This document shows, piece after piece, positions 26,896 through 38,440 of a stretch of 64,000 nucleotides of DNA (the stretch's first letter is position 1; the number at the start of each line of letters is the position of its first letter). The position numbers and the translations under genes are program-made. Under the pieces are notes generated by a model. It had not been told where the DNA came from. It saw only the letters and a list, made by a program, of their open reading frames with translations, and did not search any database. The stretch lies in NCBI GenBank assembly GCA_003254905.1, contig QANU01104054.1:310001-374000 (forward strand), in the 5' to 3' direction. This DNA is from Nissolia schottii (taxonomy: Eukaryota; Streptophyta; Magnoliopsida; Fabales; Fabaceae).

Positions 26896-27118
26896 CAAGG
26901 CTTTGAAAATGAGTTTCACTTTCACTTTAATAATTTAATGGTGATATCCATAATTTTACTATTTAAAGTGATGGATCTCACATTAGAGGATCTAAATCAA
27001 ACTTTTACGAGTCTGCCTATAAAGTTACATAAATAATTTTTGTGATGAACATATGGTATTGAATCAGAAAAAATATTTACCTCTACAAGACTACCGTATA
27101 ATTTTTTTATCGGATTGG

Positions 27119-27626
27119 TGACCTACTTAATTACATGCATAGTATGCTACTATGAAAAAATCAACTGGTTAATAAATTCTTCGGTGAAATTGTCAAAATG
27201 TAGCATATATATCATACAAGAGAGAAAACAGATTTAAAAATATTTCATATACACGAGAGAGAAAGAATTAATAGGTTGGACTTAAGTTTGATATGTCTCC
27301 TTTCAAGATTTAATTTTAACCATATAAATACAATTTAATGGATAAAAATCCACTTTCACGTTCTGACATAAAAACTCATTCTCACTTAAATCATCTTATA
27401 TACCATGATCCTAGTGGTTTAGTGTGAAATTGAGAGGATTGAATATTGACCATTAGATCTTATATGGTCAGGATTAAAATATAAAGTCACGTGATTTTAA
27501 ACAACTTTTAATTTCAACTACCAGTCTATGATTATATAGCCAAGATTTTCTCTTATGACTCTCGCAATAAACTGCTCCTCTCATATGATATACCTCACAT
27601 ACATACATGCATGTATACATACATAC

Positions 27627-27657
<31 letters not shown>

Positions 27658-28076
27658 CATACATACATACATACGAGATGGTTTATTTGAGAATGAGTTT
27701 TTATACATTTATTTTTTAAAATTTAATTTTGATCATACAAATACAATCCAATGGCTGAAAATTCACTCTCTCGTTCTCACATAAAAAACCCATCCTCACG
27801 TATACATTAGATCTTTCCTGAATCTTGGTCATTAGATCTTTCATGAATGATCAAAATTAAAAATTATGAAGATGTCACATGATCACTTAAAAAGTCATGT
27901 GACTTTTATGTTGTAATTTTGACCATTCATAAAGATCTAAAAACTCTCGTGCATGCGCAAGTTTAATATTGCTACAAAACAAAGAAACAGACATTATTAT
28001 CAAATATTTCTGCGCGTGTGTTTAATATTGTTCGCTTCTATGTTTCATCACAATGTTTATTTCTCAATTTTGGTTA
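27119..28076. repeat. Spacer with (ACAT)n microsatellite and local duplication
   Basis: I see no gene. A (ACAT)n run occupies about 27596-27674. Blocks at about 27290-27480 and 27690-27870 are diverged copies of one another (TTTAATTTT.A.CATA.AAATACAAT, then AAAATCCACT/AAATTCACT), so the microsatellite lies between two halves of a local duplication. Confidence 0.6.
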
Positions 28077-28808
28077 GGTAGCATTTGTTTAGTGAGACAG
28101 GGATAGAAATACAAGGATACAGAGAAAAAAAATCATGTTTATTTACTGAGACAAGAACAAAAGTTTGTGTCCCAAGACAAAAATATGTGTATTTTTTGCA
28201 CCTCCAATTTACATGGGACACAAAGACTGAGACAAATATAGAGATTTAATGAAATTTTGATTTCCAATTTTACCCATGACATACTTTCTTATTGGCTATT
28301 TTGCCCAACAAGTTCAACCACTCACAACCACAGTCACCACCAACTTCGCCACCAACATGGCCACCACTACTAGACCCACCACCACCTCTGCCACCAACGT
28401 GGCCAACACCACCAGACTCACCACCATCGACTGCAATTAACCACTACCTCTGCCACCATGGTAGCCACCACCACCAACTGCAATCACCACCACTTCTTTC
28501 ACCAACATGGTGACCACCACCTCTGCCACCAACGCGATCCACTACCACCAAACCCACCCACAACCAAACGCAATCACAACGAGGGGGTAGATAGTGTCAA
28601 ATTTGAATGAGGAAGGAAGGGTATTTTTGGTCATTTTTCATGTCTTTTTATGTCTTATACCACAAAACTAAATAAGATATAGATACAAAAAATTGTGTCT
28701 TGTATATCATCACCAAATAGAATATAAGATTGACTTTTAGTCCTGTATTTTATGACTCTATCCTCATATCTCTGTATTTTAATTTTATTTCAACAACCAA
28801 ACGCAATC
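28077..28808. mobile_element. 732-bp MITE with TTA target duplication and CCACCA core
   Basis: The left end GGTAGCATTTGTTTAGTGA resembles the reverse complement of the right end, GATTGCGTTTGGTTGTTGA. The element is flanked by TTA at 28074-28076 and 28809-28811. It is related to the element at 6218-6586 (same kind of ends and GAGACA...GTGTCTTGTAT blocks) but carries a CCACCA-rich minisatellite at about 28318-28560. An open frame there is a by-product of the repeat. Confidence 0.75.
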
Positions 28809-29824
28809 TTAGTGGCTATTTTTGTTGTGTACGAACAGTATTTTTGACAACTTTAGAGACAAATTTGATACTTTCATAACTCAAAGACGAACTTGATGGC
28901 TGTCAATCTTAGAAATAAATCGAAAGGTTAGAAATTGCAGGAAAATCATACTATGGGGATGTATGGTCTTTTGTCAAGTCCACCTAGGGTTAATTGGGCT
29001 AGAAGCTTTCTATTATGTATTCCCAAAATTCACTACGTTAAAGGCCCGCCCATATTGTGAAAGATGTCCAAATGGGCTAGAATTCGTATAGTGTGAGATG
29101 AAGACCCAAAAGAAGTGTATTATAAGATGCAACGATCCGGACCTAAATCCAAAATGTAATATGAAATACTTAAATGTATGCATGGAATCTTAATAACTAA
29201 TAAAATAAAAAGGAAATATTACCGATAGTGTAGAATTTCAAGTCACCCAATTAGTTTATCTAGATGTCTTTAGTCACCTGTATTTGTTTGGCTTTTGTTC
29301 CATCAATTACATCCAAGACTTACTTAAGGAGACGAACTCTATTAGCACAAATTATTTCATTATCATGATTCTAATTTAGAATTATTGGCTAAGGTGTTGG
29401 AGTTCCCTATCACTCCAATTAACCATGTTTTGGTTGACCAAAACAATAATAACACTCAAAATTCTTTCCATTGTTCACTTCAATCTGGTTTAGATCAATC
29501 AAAATGGTGGATAAGGAATTAAGGATAATTAAAATCAATGAAATCCCATTCAAATGATCACTAGATTCACTGCAATAGTGAGAAAATTATGGTACCTGCT
29601 TGGAGCATTATCTAAAACTATGATCACACTATAACTATTCATTAAATGATATTTTAACTCATGATAGATATAATGCATTTATTATTTTGTTTAAAGAGAT
29701 AATAAAATATAGATGAAAAGTAATGCTCTAAGAGCATGCAACAATAATTTCTCCTACCATAGATAATAACACTCCTTGTTCGGCACCAACCATCCATCCA
29801 TCCATGCACCACAGACACATACCC

Positions 29825-31089
29825 TTAATTGGAGCCACAGGACTCTCCAATTCCAAATGATTCAACATGGAAAGCCAGACTCTCTTCTTTACCGTATGAT
29901 CCAACTTGGCGTAGCAACTGCAACAACATTTTATCAATAAAAAAATAAGATGGACAAAAACATTTTAAAAAAATTAAATACACCATAAGCAAAATGACTC
30001 TGCCAATTTAAAATGTTATGCATTGGTGTTATTATGTGTTATCCAAGGAGATAAGATAGACCTGAAAGTAAGGTTGAACTTTCACCCTCAAATTTTCTAT
30101 CTCAGCCTTCACTCGTTCAAAAGCAGCTATGAGCCTGCACAATTAACGGCTTAATCAGAATATTTATACACGAATAATGCAATTTCATTTGGCTTAATAA
30201 GGTCAATTGTCAAAATCACCCTTCCATGTTGCCTTCTTCGAAAAATTGTTTCATCTTATCGACCTCACTCAAAGTCTTGAGAGCACCAATGCTGCAAAAA
30301 GGTAAGATAGAATAATTACTCATGTTTAATTATGCGAGGTCCAGTCAAGAAATAAAAAAAATTTCTAGACAACTAGAATTTTTGCCAAAATTTCAGTATG
30401 ACACGGCATAGTTGGTGACGTTTGAATGAGTAAACGAATCTTATACCACTATATTTAATCAAACTATCATATTCTGTAAAAAAAGTCTGTCTACACTATT
30501 CAGACCGTGGAAAAAAAAAATGTACCTGAGCACGCTTCCCCTGAGTCGGTGAAGAAACCTATTCATGTCTTCATATTCGATACCTGCTTGTCCTTCATGA
30601 CTGAATAAACACATGCATATTCCATTAATTAGAAAATTATTTTTCAAGTACATGATTATATGAAAATGAAAGTGATAGAAATTCTAATAGAAACACTATA
30701 AATAGCATTTTGCAATTGACTTATGTATGGTTTTACACTAATTCTACTCACAGAGTTTGATCAATGTCAACAAACTGTCTAGTAGTATCTTTGAAGTACA
30801 AAGAAAACATATCTTGAACAAAGTTAGGACTTTCCTTATCTTGCAGCTGTTCCAACTCTTCAAATTGGGTTTTAATCAGAAATCCCTGAAACATTTGGCA
30901 AATATACAATTTTAATTTGCATCAGTTGGTCCATAAAATCAATAACTTACAATCTTACATTATATAATTGACTTGCTCCCCCAGCTTAATTGCTTCATTG
31001 ATGTAAGAGAGTATATTATTTTAAGTCAATCTTTTTATTTTATTATTATAATTGTTGTTATTATTATTATAATAATATTGTTTTTAATA

Positions 31090-31124
<35 letters not shown>

Positions 31125-32881
31125 TATTCTGGTTAGTATTATTATTATGATTAATATTATTATTATTATATCATTATATTATTTTTTTATTATTGTTATA
31201 TTGTTATTATTAATATTATTTTTTATTATTATTTCGTGATTTCTTATCCATCACACCTTATCTATTCTAATCTCACCTCATATGCTACATTAACTTATTT
31301 ATCAAAATGATGGATAAAGAGTCTTTAATGAATTTATAATTTATCTAATCTTGTATGTGCGTCAAATATTAGATAAAACAATAGTAAATCATATAAGCTT
31401 TCTAATCTGGTCTGATCTGTCATTCCAAACGGGTCCTAAAAGGTTTAAAGACTAATAACATGTAGTCTTTTAAACAAAGATCATGAATTTGAGCTCTGAT
31501 AATATAACGATCTCTAAATAAAGAGGTCATCCTCTTAAATGTATTCTTCAGTTTTGTGATTTAAACGTATTCTTCAATTTTGTAATTCAAACATAATCGA
31601 TGGGTTAAATGTCAATTAAATTCCAATAATTAAAGACCAACAAGGCAACAAGATGCTAATAAAATACTGCGAATAAAGGTTGACTTAATTTAAATATGAG
31701 TTTCGTGAAAAATCAGTTATAATGATATCTTACTATATAACAATAAACTACAAACTTACGAATAACAATAAGATAGAGCTAGACATAAGAATAAGATAAA
31801 GCAAACTAATCTAAATGCTAACTAGGGTTATTATCCTTATATTGTCATTTAACTTGATGGAGATGAATTCCAAATAAAAATTAATCTCTCATCCAAATAA
31901 TTTAAGGATTTTCTTAGATTTCAACATTAAAATTGTAATATAAAATTTTAAATTTTATTGCAATTACAAAAAGTTATAATTATTTTATAATCTAAAATTT
32001 TATATTTGAGCCTGAAAAAATTAAATCATTAATTGACTTCTAAATTTAATTTTAATTTTTTATTTAAGTTTTTTTTATTTCAAGTATTAAATTGATGAAA
32101 CTATTAACAAAAAATTATGTTGGTACTTTAGTAATATTTTTATTATAATTTTTTTGTGAAAATAATTTACTTATAGGTTTCTCCTTCGATACCCATCTAA
32201 TTGTATATATATTGATATATTATTCACCTGTCATAAAATGGTTGGTTAATAAATTAAAAAAATTAAAATTTAAAATAAAAATAACTTGCAATGCACTTAA
32301 CTAGTAACAATTTAGGTTAGGGTATCGGTACTCCCGTATTATGAGCAAAGTACCGGTATAATCCCCTTACTTATATCATAATAAATTAAAATTTTTGAAA
32401 ATTTTATATTATAATATTTTATAAATATGTATTAAATTTTAATAAATATTGTTGCTTGTAAATAAGCGGAAAAAAGAGAAGCATATAGATTTCAATGAGA
32501 ATAGATAAATTTAATGAGTTTAATATTGATAATTCTTAAAGAATTGAGAATAATTCATCTTAATTATTTTTTAATTACATAGAATTGGTTTGGTTAATTA
32601 TGTATATCTTACGCCAAACACGAAAATGAGAATTGAAATGTTCAATTCCAATCTTTAATTTCATGCACGATTTCGAATGCCCAAAAAAAAGTTATAAAAA
32701 ATAGAGAAAAACACAATTGTTGGAGATATTAGTTTAAGAATTAATCAGAAGCATGGGAAGTATATGTTTGAGAAAAGAGAGAAAAAAAAAAAACCTCATT
32801 AAAAAAGGATTGCTTCATCACTTCAATTTTGTTACGCACGACTTCGAGACTCTCCGTTGTCTCCATCGCAGAAGATGCCAT
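29825..32881 (-). CDS. Histidine-containing phosphotransfer protein, AHP-like, atypical active site
   Basis: Expected role by family: carries phosphate from cytokinin-type hybrid histidine kinases to response regulators, between cytosol and nucleus. Six exons: 32795-32881, 30752-30885, 30526-30600, 30220-30291, 30062-30134, 29825-29917. Every border is GT-AG, phases agree, and the total is 177 aa plus TAA; most AHPs are about 150 aa. Residues 30-49 (GFLI...FEELEQLQD) and NFVQDMFSLYFKD match the AHP N-terminal helices. The phospho-acceptor is His91 in HRLRGSVLRSIGA. Family members usually read HQxKGSSxSIGA, so here the conserved Lys three after His is Arg, the serines are replaced, and one residue is extra. 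A ~30-residue C-terminal tail is unusual. A TATA box lies 50 bp upstream of ATG. Phosphotransfer activity is uncertain. Confidence 0.85.
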
Positions 32882-32930
32882 CGGTCTCAGAGCAAAATTG
32901 ATAAAGCAAGAGGGAGAGTGAAAGAGAGCA

Positions 32931-32940
32931 ATTTATATAG
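32931..32940 (-). promoter_or_regulatory. TATA box of the intact HPt gene
   Basis: CTATATAAAT on the minus strand, 50-59 bp upstream of the HPt start codon and followed by a CT-rich leader. The equivalent region is missing from the dead copy, which supports both calls. Confidence 0.55.
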
Positions 32941-33160
32941 GAACAACCTAAAACGAGACTAATGATCATAATGCTGAAAGTATTTTTTTTTTAATTAATT
33001 CCAATTTAAAAAACCAAAGGTTTGACTATATTTAACTTTTACGAGTCTACCTATAAAGTTACATATGGTAAATATTAATTTTTGTCATGAGTTACATATG
33101 GTATTAAATCAGAAAAAAAATATTTATCTTTACGAAACTACCATATAATTCTTTATCGGA

Positions 33161-34022
33161 TTGAACTACCATATAACTCAACCCCTATTATTTTTTTAAA
33201 AATACCACAACTCTATCCCTACCATTCTCACTTTCTTTCTCTCACATATTCTCATGTTCTCTCTTTCTCAAACCGTTTTTTTCCCTCTCTCAACAACTAA
33301 CGCTAGCACAATATTATAAACCGTGATTCATAAAAAAAAATATTATAAAACGTTCGTATGCTCTTATTTCTTAAAATTAAATATATAATTTAAATTTAAA
33401 TTATTAAAATTTCTAATTATAAAATTTCAATTATGTTTATATTATTAGTTAGTTAATTAATATAATATATAATTTTTTTAAGTTATAATAAAAATAAATA
33501 CTTTTAATAACTTGTTAATATGTTATTAACTAACAACATAAATTTTATTTAAATTCGTATTTTATTAATTATGTAATAATTAAATTATTTTTAATAAAAA
33601 TAAATAATATAAAATAATTGTGTTTTGAAAAATATCATGTATAAATTATACTTTTTTTTTGTCCAAACATGGTGAAATGATTTTCATGTCTTCCGTTGTA
33701 TATAAAAAATACTTTTATAGCTATCACATTCAAACAGTTTAATAATTTTTTATTCTAACAAAAAGTGTTTTTATAATTATATCTAAATGTAAAATATTAT
33801 TTTTGTTCTAATTCTGTTTTTTTAAAGAAGTACTTTAAAAAAAAGTTTAAACAAACAAATCCAATAAATAGTAATCAATAAGTTACTCAACCTACATTGA
33901 GAAAGGAATGGGCTATTTTTTTCTCTCTCTTAAAGACAACAATATTTTGAGTCACCCACATTATACGACCTCTAGTAAAAGGAGAATACGACTCTTTTAA
34001 TTTATCCTTGACACAAGACTAA
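33161..34022. other. AT-rich intergenic DNA
   Basis: I see no gene. Very AT-rich (TAATTA, TTTTAA runs), with no open frame of note. Confidence 0.6.
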
Positions 34023-35067
34023 GGAGACGTTTGTATGAGGTAATGTGGAAAGATTAATGATAATATTGTATTTAAATTACCTGACAATTTACATTGACAT
34101 GTTTGGTTACACAACATTGCTAAATAATATACATTACTTCCAAAGTGGTGTGTGAATTACTCCCATGAGAGGTGTTTATCCAGATTACCACCTTTCAGAT
34201 AATCCTTCAACTTTTATTTTGACAAAAATATCTTTAACATAAATTATCCCCTCTCTCCATGAGCTACCACTCATAACCACTGCCACCACCCACCATTCCC
34301 ACCACCACCAACATATATCACCTACTACCACTGCTCTGCCACCATCACCACCATCGTCACCACCACAACCACCGCTTCATTCGTCGCCAGCACATACCAC
34401 TACCATTGTCGTCGCCACTACTGACGCCATTGTCATTGCCACAATCACCACTACAACCCACCACTATCACCATAATCGCCGCTAACATGTATACCACTCA
34501 CCACCACTGTGCCACCATCACCATCGTCACCTCCACCACCACCACCACCATCTCTACTACCATGACCATAATTGTCGCCACCACATCCATCATTGACACC
34601 TCTACCACGACCCATCTCTACTACCATAATTGTTGTCATCACCACCACAACCCCTTATTTCCACCACTACAGCCGCCACAACCACTATCACTACCAATCA
34701 CCACCATTGCCACCACCACCGTTGTTGTCGCCTTTACCACCATCACCACCACTGCAATACATCAACCAATTTTATTATTATTATTTTTTGTTATTATCGT
34801 TATTTTTTATTTATTTAATTTATTATTACATTATTACATTATTATTTTTATTTTATTTATTATTTAGATGGCATTATGGTAAAATACATTTATTACATGA
34901 CAATCCTTTTGATATACCAAACATGGTAATGTAAATTGTCAGTTACATTACCTGTACATACCAAACACTATAATGTAACATTACCAATAATTTAAAAATG
35001 TAGTAATCATTCTGACAACTAATTTAGATTACTGATAATCTTGATAAGCAATGTGTCAAACACCTTC
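34023..35067. mobile_element. 1.05-kb MITE-like element with TAA target duplication
   Basis: The left end GGAGACGTTTG and the reverse complement of the right end GAAGGTGTTTG are similar. TAA flanks both sides (34020-34022 and 35068-35070). Sub-terminal blocks around TACATTAC and GTAATGTAA occur near both ends. The centre is a CCACCA/ATTATT low-complexity tract (about 34262-34860), which explains the overlapping open frames there. This is the third element in the window with a CCACC-rich core and 3-bp target duplication. Confidence 0.65.
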
Positions 35068-35259
35068 TAAGAGAGATGTCACTCGAGTTATAAAAAAGGA
35101 AAGAACTATAAGACTAAAGGAGATGTAACTTGAGCTACTAAAAAGGGAAGAACTATTTAGTATTAATAAAGATGGTGACTCGTGTGACTCTATTCTACGC
35201 ATGTTAAATGATTTGTCTGGATGCAAATGTAATAAATCATGTCTAGCTAAGAATTTCTC

Positions 35260-35306
<47 letters not shown>

Positions 35307-35435
35307 CACACATGGCATGGCACTCAAGTATTAACTTTGTGTAACATAAATTTTGCCAAAAAAACATGACAGAAATAAAGCGTACCATACCCCATCGTCG
35401 ATATGAGCCGTAGCCCTCATGCTTTGGACTTCATA
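35068..35435. repeat. Intergenic stretch with (AT)n microsatellite
   Basis: An (AT)n run lies at about 35265-35303. No gene is seen. Confidence 0.7.
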
Positions 35436-37370
35436 TCATGTCAGCCAAACATCCGACCTGTTCATCAGGTTCGCCATCTCGGAGTCTAGATCGTTCCGTT
35501 TTTCAAGCATCCATTGGTAAATCCTTTCCACTAGCTTTTCTTCCATAACCTTTACTTGATTGTACTCAGCTTCTTGTGGAGGGGGTGGAGGAGGAGGATG
35601 GGAATCTGGAAACGGAAGATCAGTTTTCTCTGCGTGTAGATGTTGAGGTCGAACACTGACCACGACATGATGACCGGCTCTTCTAGACCTTTAGAAGGAT
35701 TGGCGAGGGGCAGGATGATGGCCAATGGAAGAATAACGTTGGGGTGGCTGGGGTGGGATTCTTCAGCTACTAGGTGTTGTGTAAACACTAACAGGTCAAA
35801 TGATGGCGAGATGGAGGTCGGTGGGGGCGGTGCAGTGGTTGGTGCAGCTTGTTGTGTTAAGGTCCATGACCCCAGGGAGAACGACGGGGGGACCACTTTG
35901 TCAACACCATCTCCTAAGATGTCCATGACCACACCTTGGACAATATTGTCTAGTGATTGCTCACTAGCAATGTTATCCTCTCTACCATCGTCTTGTGGAC
36001 TGCAAATGGAAAATATACTCTATTAGAAAATATGCAAACTTTATATAGAATAATGCACAAAATTATAGACCTACTCGGTATTGAGTCAGAATATAAGCAA
36101 GTATTATTGTTGCACAAACTTCATGCATAGACATGCACAAACTTTATGGACATTTTGCAGGTACTTGCATCTGCATGTTGTGCACAACAGTCGTGGGAGT
36201 GGACACCACGACAATAATGATGTCCCCCTTTGTAATCGATGCATCAGGTTGCAGTGTGGTTGTTTCCTCCGTAACCGGTTCGTCGTGTTCTATAAGTAGC
36301 AATATGGCACAATAAACATCTTCGTTTATTGTGGCATCATCCATGTCACTTTTAGCGGGGGAATCGAGTGCATGCGCCATGATACGCTTCTTGTTGAGCC
36401 TCCTTCACTTGTAGAAATTCTTCACAAGCCTCCTCCCCCCGCTTCCTTCTCTGTCAGTCAGCTCCAGCATGTCTTTCGGCTAGGCCCTCACCTTTTTCAA
36501 CCTTCGGTGAACAATTTTCATCATTACCTAATATCTCAGCAAACAACTGCATTATTAGTAATTTAGTCATATGAAGCAAAACAAAAACAGTCAAGTATAA
36601 ATGTGCTCAGCACTGAGCTCCCCCTCTCTTGCTTTACTATCTCCTTCATTCGATCGTACGTCCAATACTTGAACCATGGTGGAAGTGGATCATTGAGTAG
36701 GCCGAATGGGCCAAACTTGTCCTTGTGAAAGTACAGGACCTTGTTTAGGTAGGAGAGTGTGTTAGTGACATACATTACAGAATAAAATTTAAGTGCACAA
36801 ACTTTACAGCCACTCATATAAAAATTTTATATGATATAGTGCACAAACTTTACACATATTGTAGCTAAGTTATACCAGTATTGGTCAGAATATAAAGAGT
36901 GGACAAACTTTATCATAATAATTGCACATATTAATTTATTAATAATAGTAGATAACAAGTTATTGAAAGCAGGGGCACACATAATACCTCCAATACATAC
37001 AAGCAGCCATTGATTGGCTTGAGTTTATTTTTCCTGTACTGTCAGATCCTGTCGACAATGTACTCGTGGATGTAATTACTTCAGTTGAAACATTGGGGTT
37101 GTCAACATCCACGATTGCCGCCAGGTATGCCAGACTTGATACCGGACAAGTCTTTGGACACAAAAAGCATTTTAATGCAACCATTAAGAATGCCCTCTAA
37201 AAAGTCGGCCCAACAGCAGTCTCCCTAACCATTGAGATAAGTTGGGTGAGGGTCTTCTTCTTGAAGGGGGCAAGCACCGCAACATGCTCAGGCTTAACCT
37301 TGGTGAATCAGGCCCCTTTTGTGTGATCATGGAGGAGCCATGTCTATAGTAATGAACAATTATCACGAAT
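35436..37370 (-). pseudogene. Decayed transposon-associated gene, possibly plant-mobile-domain/Ulp1-type
   Basis: Short protein-like segments are readable on the minus strand but in shifting frames. About 37330-37190 reads EHVAVLAPFKKKTLTQLI before a stop. About 37100-36965 reads YIHEYIVDRI, stop, then LKPINGCLYVLE. About 36745-36620 reads VLYFHKDKFGPFG and then YWTYDRMKEIVKQE. About 35663-35440 reads EKLVERIYQWMLEKRND. The order (hydrophobic LYVL..LYF, then W-T-x-x-x-M/I-K-x-x-x-x-E) recalls plant mobile-domain/Ulp1-type ORFs carried by MULE-like transposons, from memory only. Stops and frame changes make a working gene unlikely, although small introns cannot be excluded. Terminal inverted repeats were not found. 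Confidence 0.4.
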
Positions 37371-37876
37371 TAGAATGATGCACAAACATTACATGAACAC
37401 GTGCACAAACTTTGCAACAACCATTATGGTTAATTTAACAAATAAGAGTGCACAAACATTACACGACAGATGCACAAAATTTACACTCATTGTGCACTAA
37501 CATTACACACACATGTGAACAGAATAAGCATAAACATTTCACAGCAAGAGCCTTTTAGCCAAGATGATGCACAGACATTACAAATAAAAGTGCACAAACT
37601 CCATCTGATGGTATGCACAAACTTTAGATTTTAATAAAAAAGATTTCATAAACTATATAAGTAAAAGTGCACAAACATTGCAGTAACCAATTTAAATGGC
37701 AAATTCATGCACAAAATTTACACGACAAGGGGCACAAACTTTGCCAAATACAATGCACAAACATAATACACAAAAATGCACATACTTTATAAATAAGAAG
37801 CCAGAATAGTCCAAACATGGGATGCACGCAACTCATACGCAAAGCGCATAAACTTTAGTATCCATAATGCACAAAC

Positions 37877-37910
<34 letters not shown>

Positions 37911-37925
37911 CATAAACTTTATACA
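36050..37925. repeat. Field of dispersed TGCACAAACWTTAC motifs
   Basis: About 22 copies of a 13-16 base motif, [AG]TGCACAAAC[TA]TTAC with small changes, all in the same orientation. Approximate starts are 36053, 36111, 36134, 36792, 36840, 36900, 37380, 37401, 37450, 37471, 37491, 37568, 37590, 37613, 37669, 37707, 37730, 37753, 37777, 37847, 37868 and 37908. Spacing is irregular (about 20-60 bp in the dense part) and the DNA between copies is not repeated. The motif is absent from the protein-like segments of the decayed transposon gene and fills the stretches between and upstream of them. Confidence 0.85.
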
Positions 37926-38440
37926 CAAATGACTCACTAACGTTCTCAAAAACAAAGATCGTTATGAAATCATTATTTAAATCAAATGCACTCGAAGAAA
38001 GGTAGACGGATAGCCAATCGACGAACAAACCCTAATACCAATAGTACAGAAACTAAACAGTGAACTCATTTCGAGTAGTCACCAGTGTTTGTTTTAGTGT
38101 ATGATCTTCGTTTGCGTTTAGTAAAACTTGTGCAGAGAGCACAATGAGTTGCAGAAGAGAGATGAGAGTGAAGAGAGCGACGAGAGATGAGAGTGAAGAG
38201 AGAACAAAGGATGAGAGAGACAAGAGTAAAGAGAAAGCAAACGGTTTTGCAATCCTATTTTTGTCGCAAGAGATAAGGAAGCGCAAAGGTTTTAAGCATC
38301 GCGTGTAGTGACACGCGAATGGGTGGGAGTGGGAGTGAGAGTGAGAGTGGGAGTGAGTGATTATTTTATGGGACCCACCATATATAAGTACTAGTGTATG
38401 TATGATGGATCAAAATGTGATGTACGTATAGCGGGACTGA
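37926..38440. other. Purine-rich intergenic DNA
   Basis: Contains a GAGAGTGAAGAGAG/GATGAGAGTGAAG purine-rich repeat tract (about 38130-38235) and a GGGAGTGAGAGTGAGAGTG tract (about 38325-38355). No gene is seen; the open frame on the minus strand is a by-product of the repeats. Confidence 0.5.

Larger units (their letters stand above)
22653..27118. repeat. Tandem segmental duplication, copy 1 (carries dead HPt gene)
   Basis: The block runs in parallel with 28852-33160 at an offset of about 6.2 kb. Left edges share ACAACTTTAGAGA.AAATTT; right edges share TATCGGATTG. Copy 1 has about 385 bp between about 23710 and 24125 that copy 2 lacks, and about 265 bp at 25215-25480 including the left half of a MITE. 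Divergence is moderate throughout and indels are many, so the event is old. Confidence 0.9.
28852..33160. repeat. Tandem segmental duplication, copy 2 (carries intact HPt gene)
   Basis: Partner of 22653-27118 in the same orientation. It retains the promoter and first exon of the HPt gene that copy 1 lost. It includes a long (ATT)n tract at about 31038-31235, which produces a meaningless Ile/Leu-rich open frame, and the right half of the MITE seen in copy 1. Confidence 0.9.

Noticed and set aside
28292..28513. Proline-rich open frame that could look like a cell-wall protein
   Set aside because: Lies wholly in the CCACC repeat of a MITE; no signal peptide and no upstream promoter.
30973..31239. 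88-aa open frame rich in Ile/Leu
   Set aside because: It is the translation of an (ATT)n tract inside the duplicated block, with no start context or composition of a real membrane protein.
34406..34934. Several overlapping 60-150 aa open frames rich in Thr, His and Pro
   Set aside because: They are read-outs of a CCACCA/ATTATT low-complexity core of a MITE in several frames on both strands.
36050..37925. Regularly recurring motif considered as a CRISPR array
   Set aside because: Repeat unit too short and variable, spacing irregular, no cas genes, and the DNA is a plant nuclear genome.
38053..38286. Leu/Ser-rich 77-aa open frame resembling a signal-anchored peptide
   Set aside because: It is the complement of a GAGAGTGAAGAGAG purine repeat.
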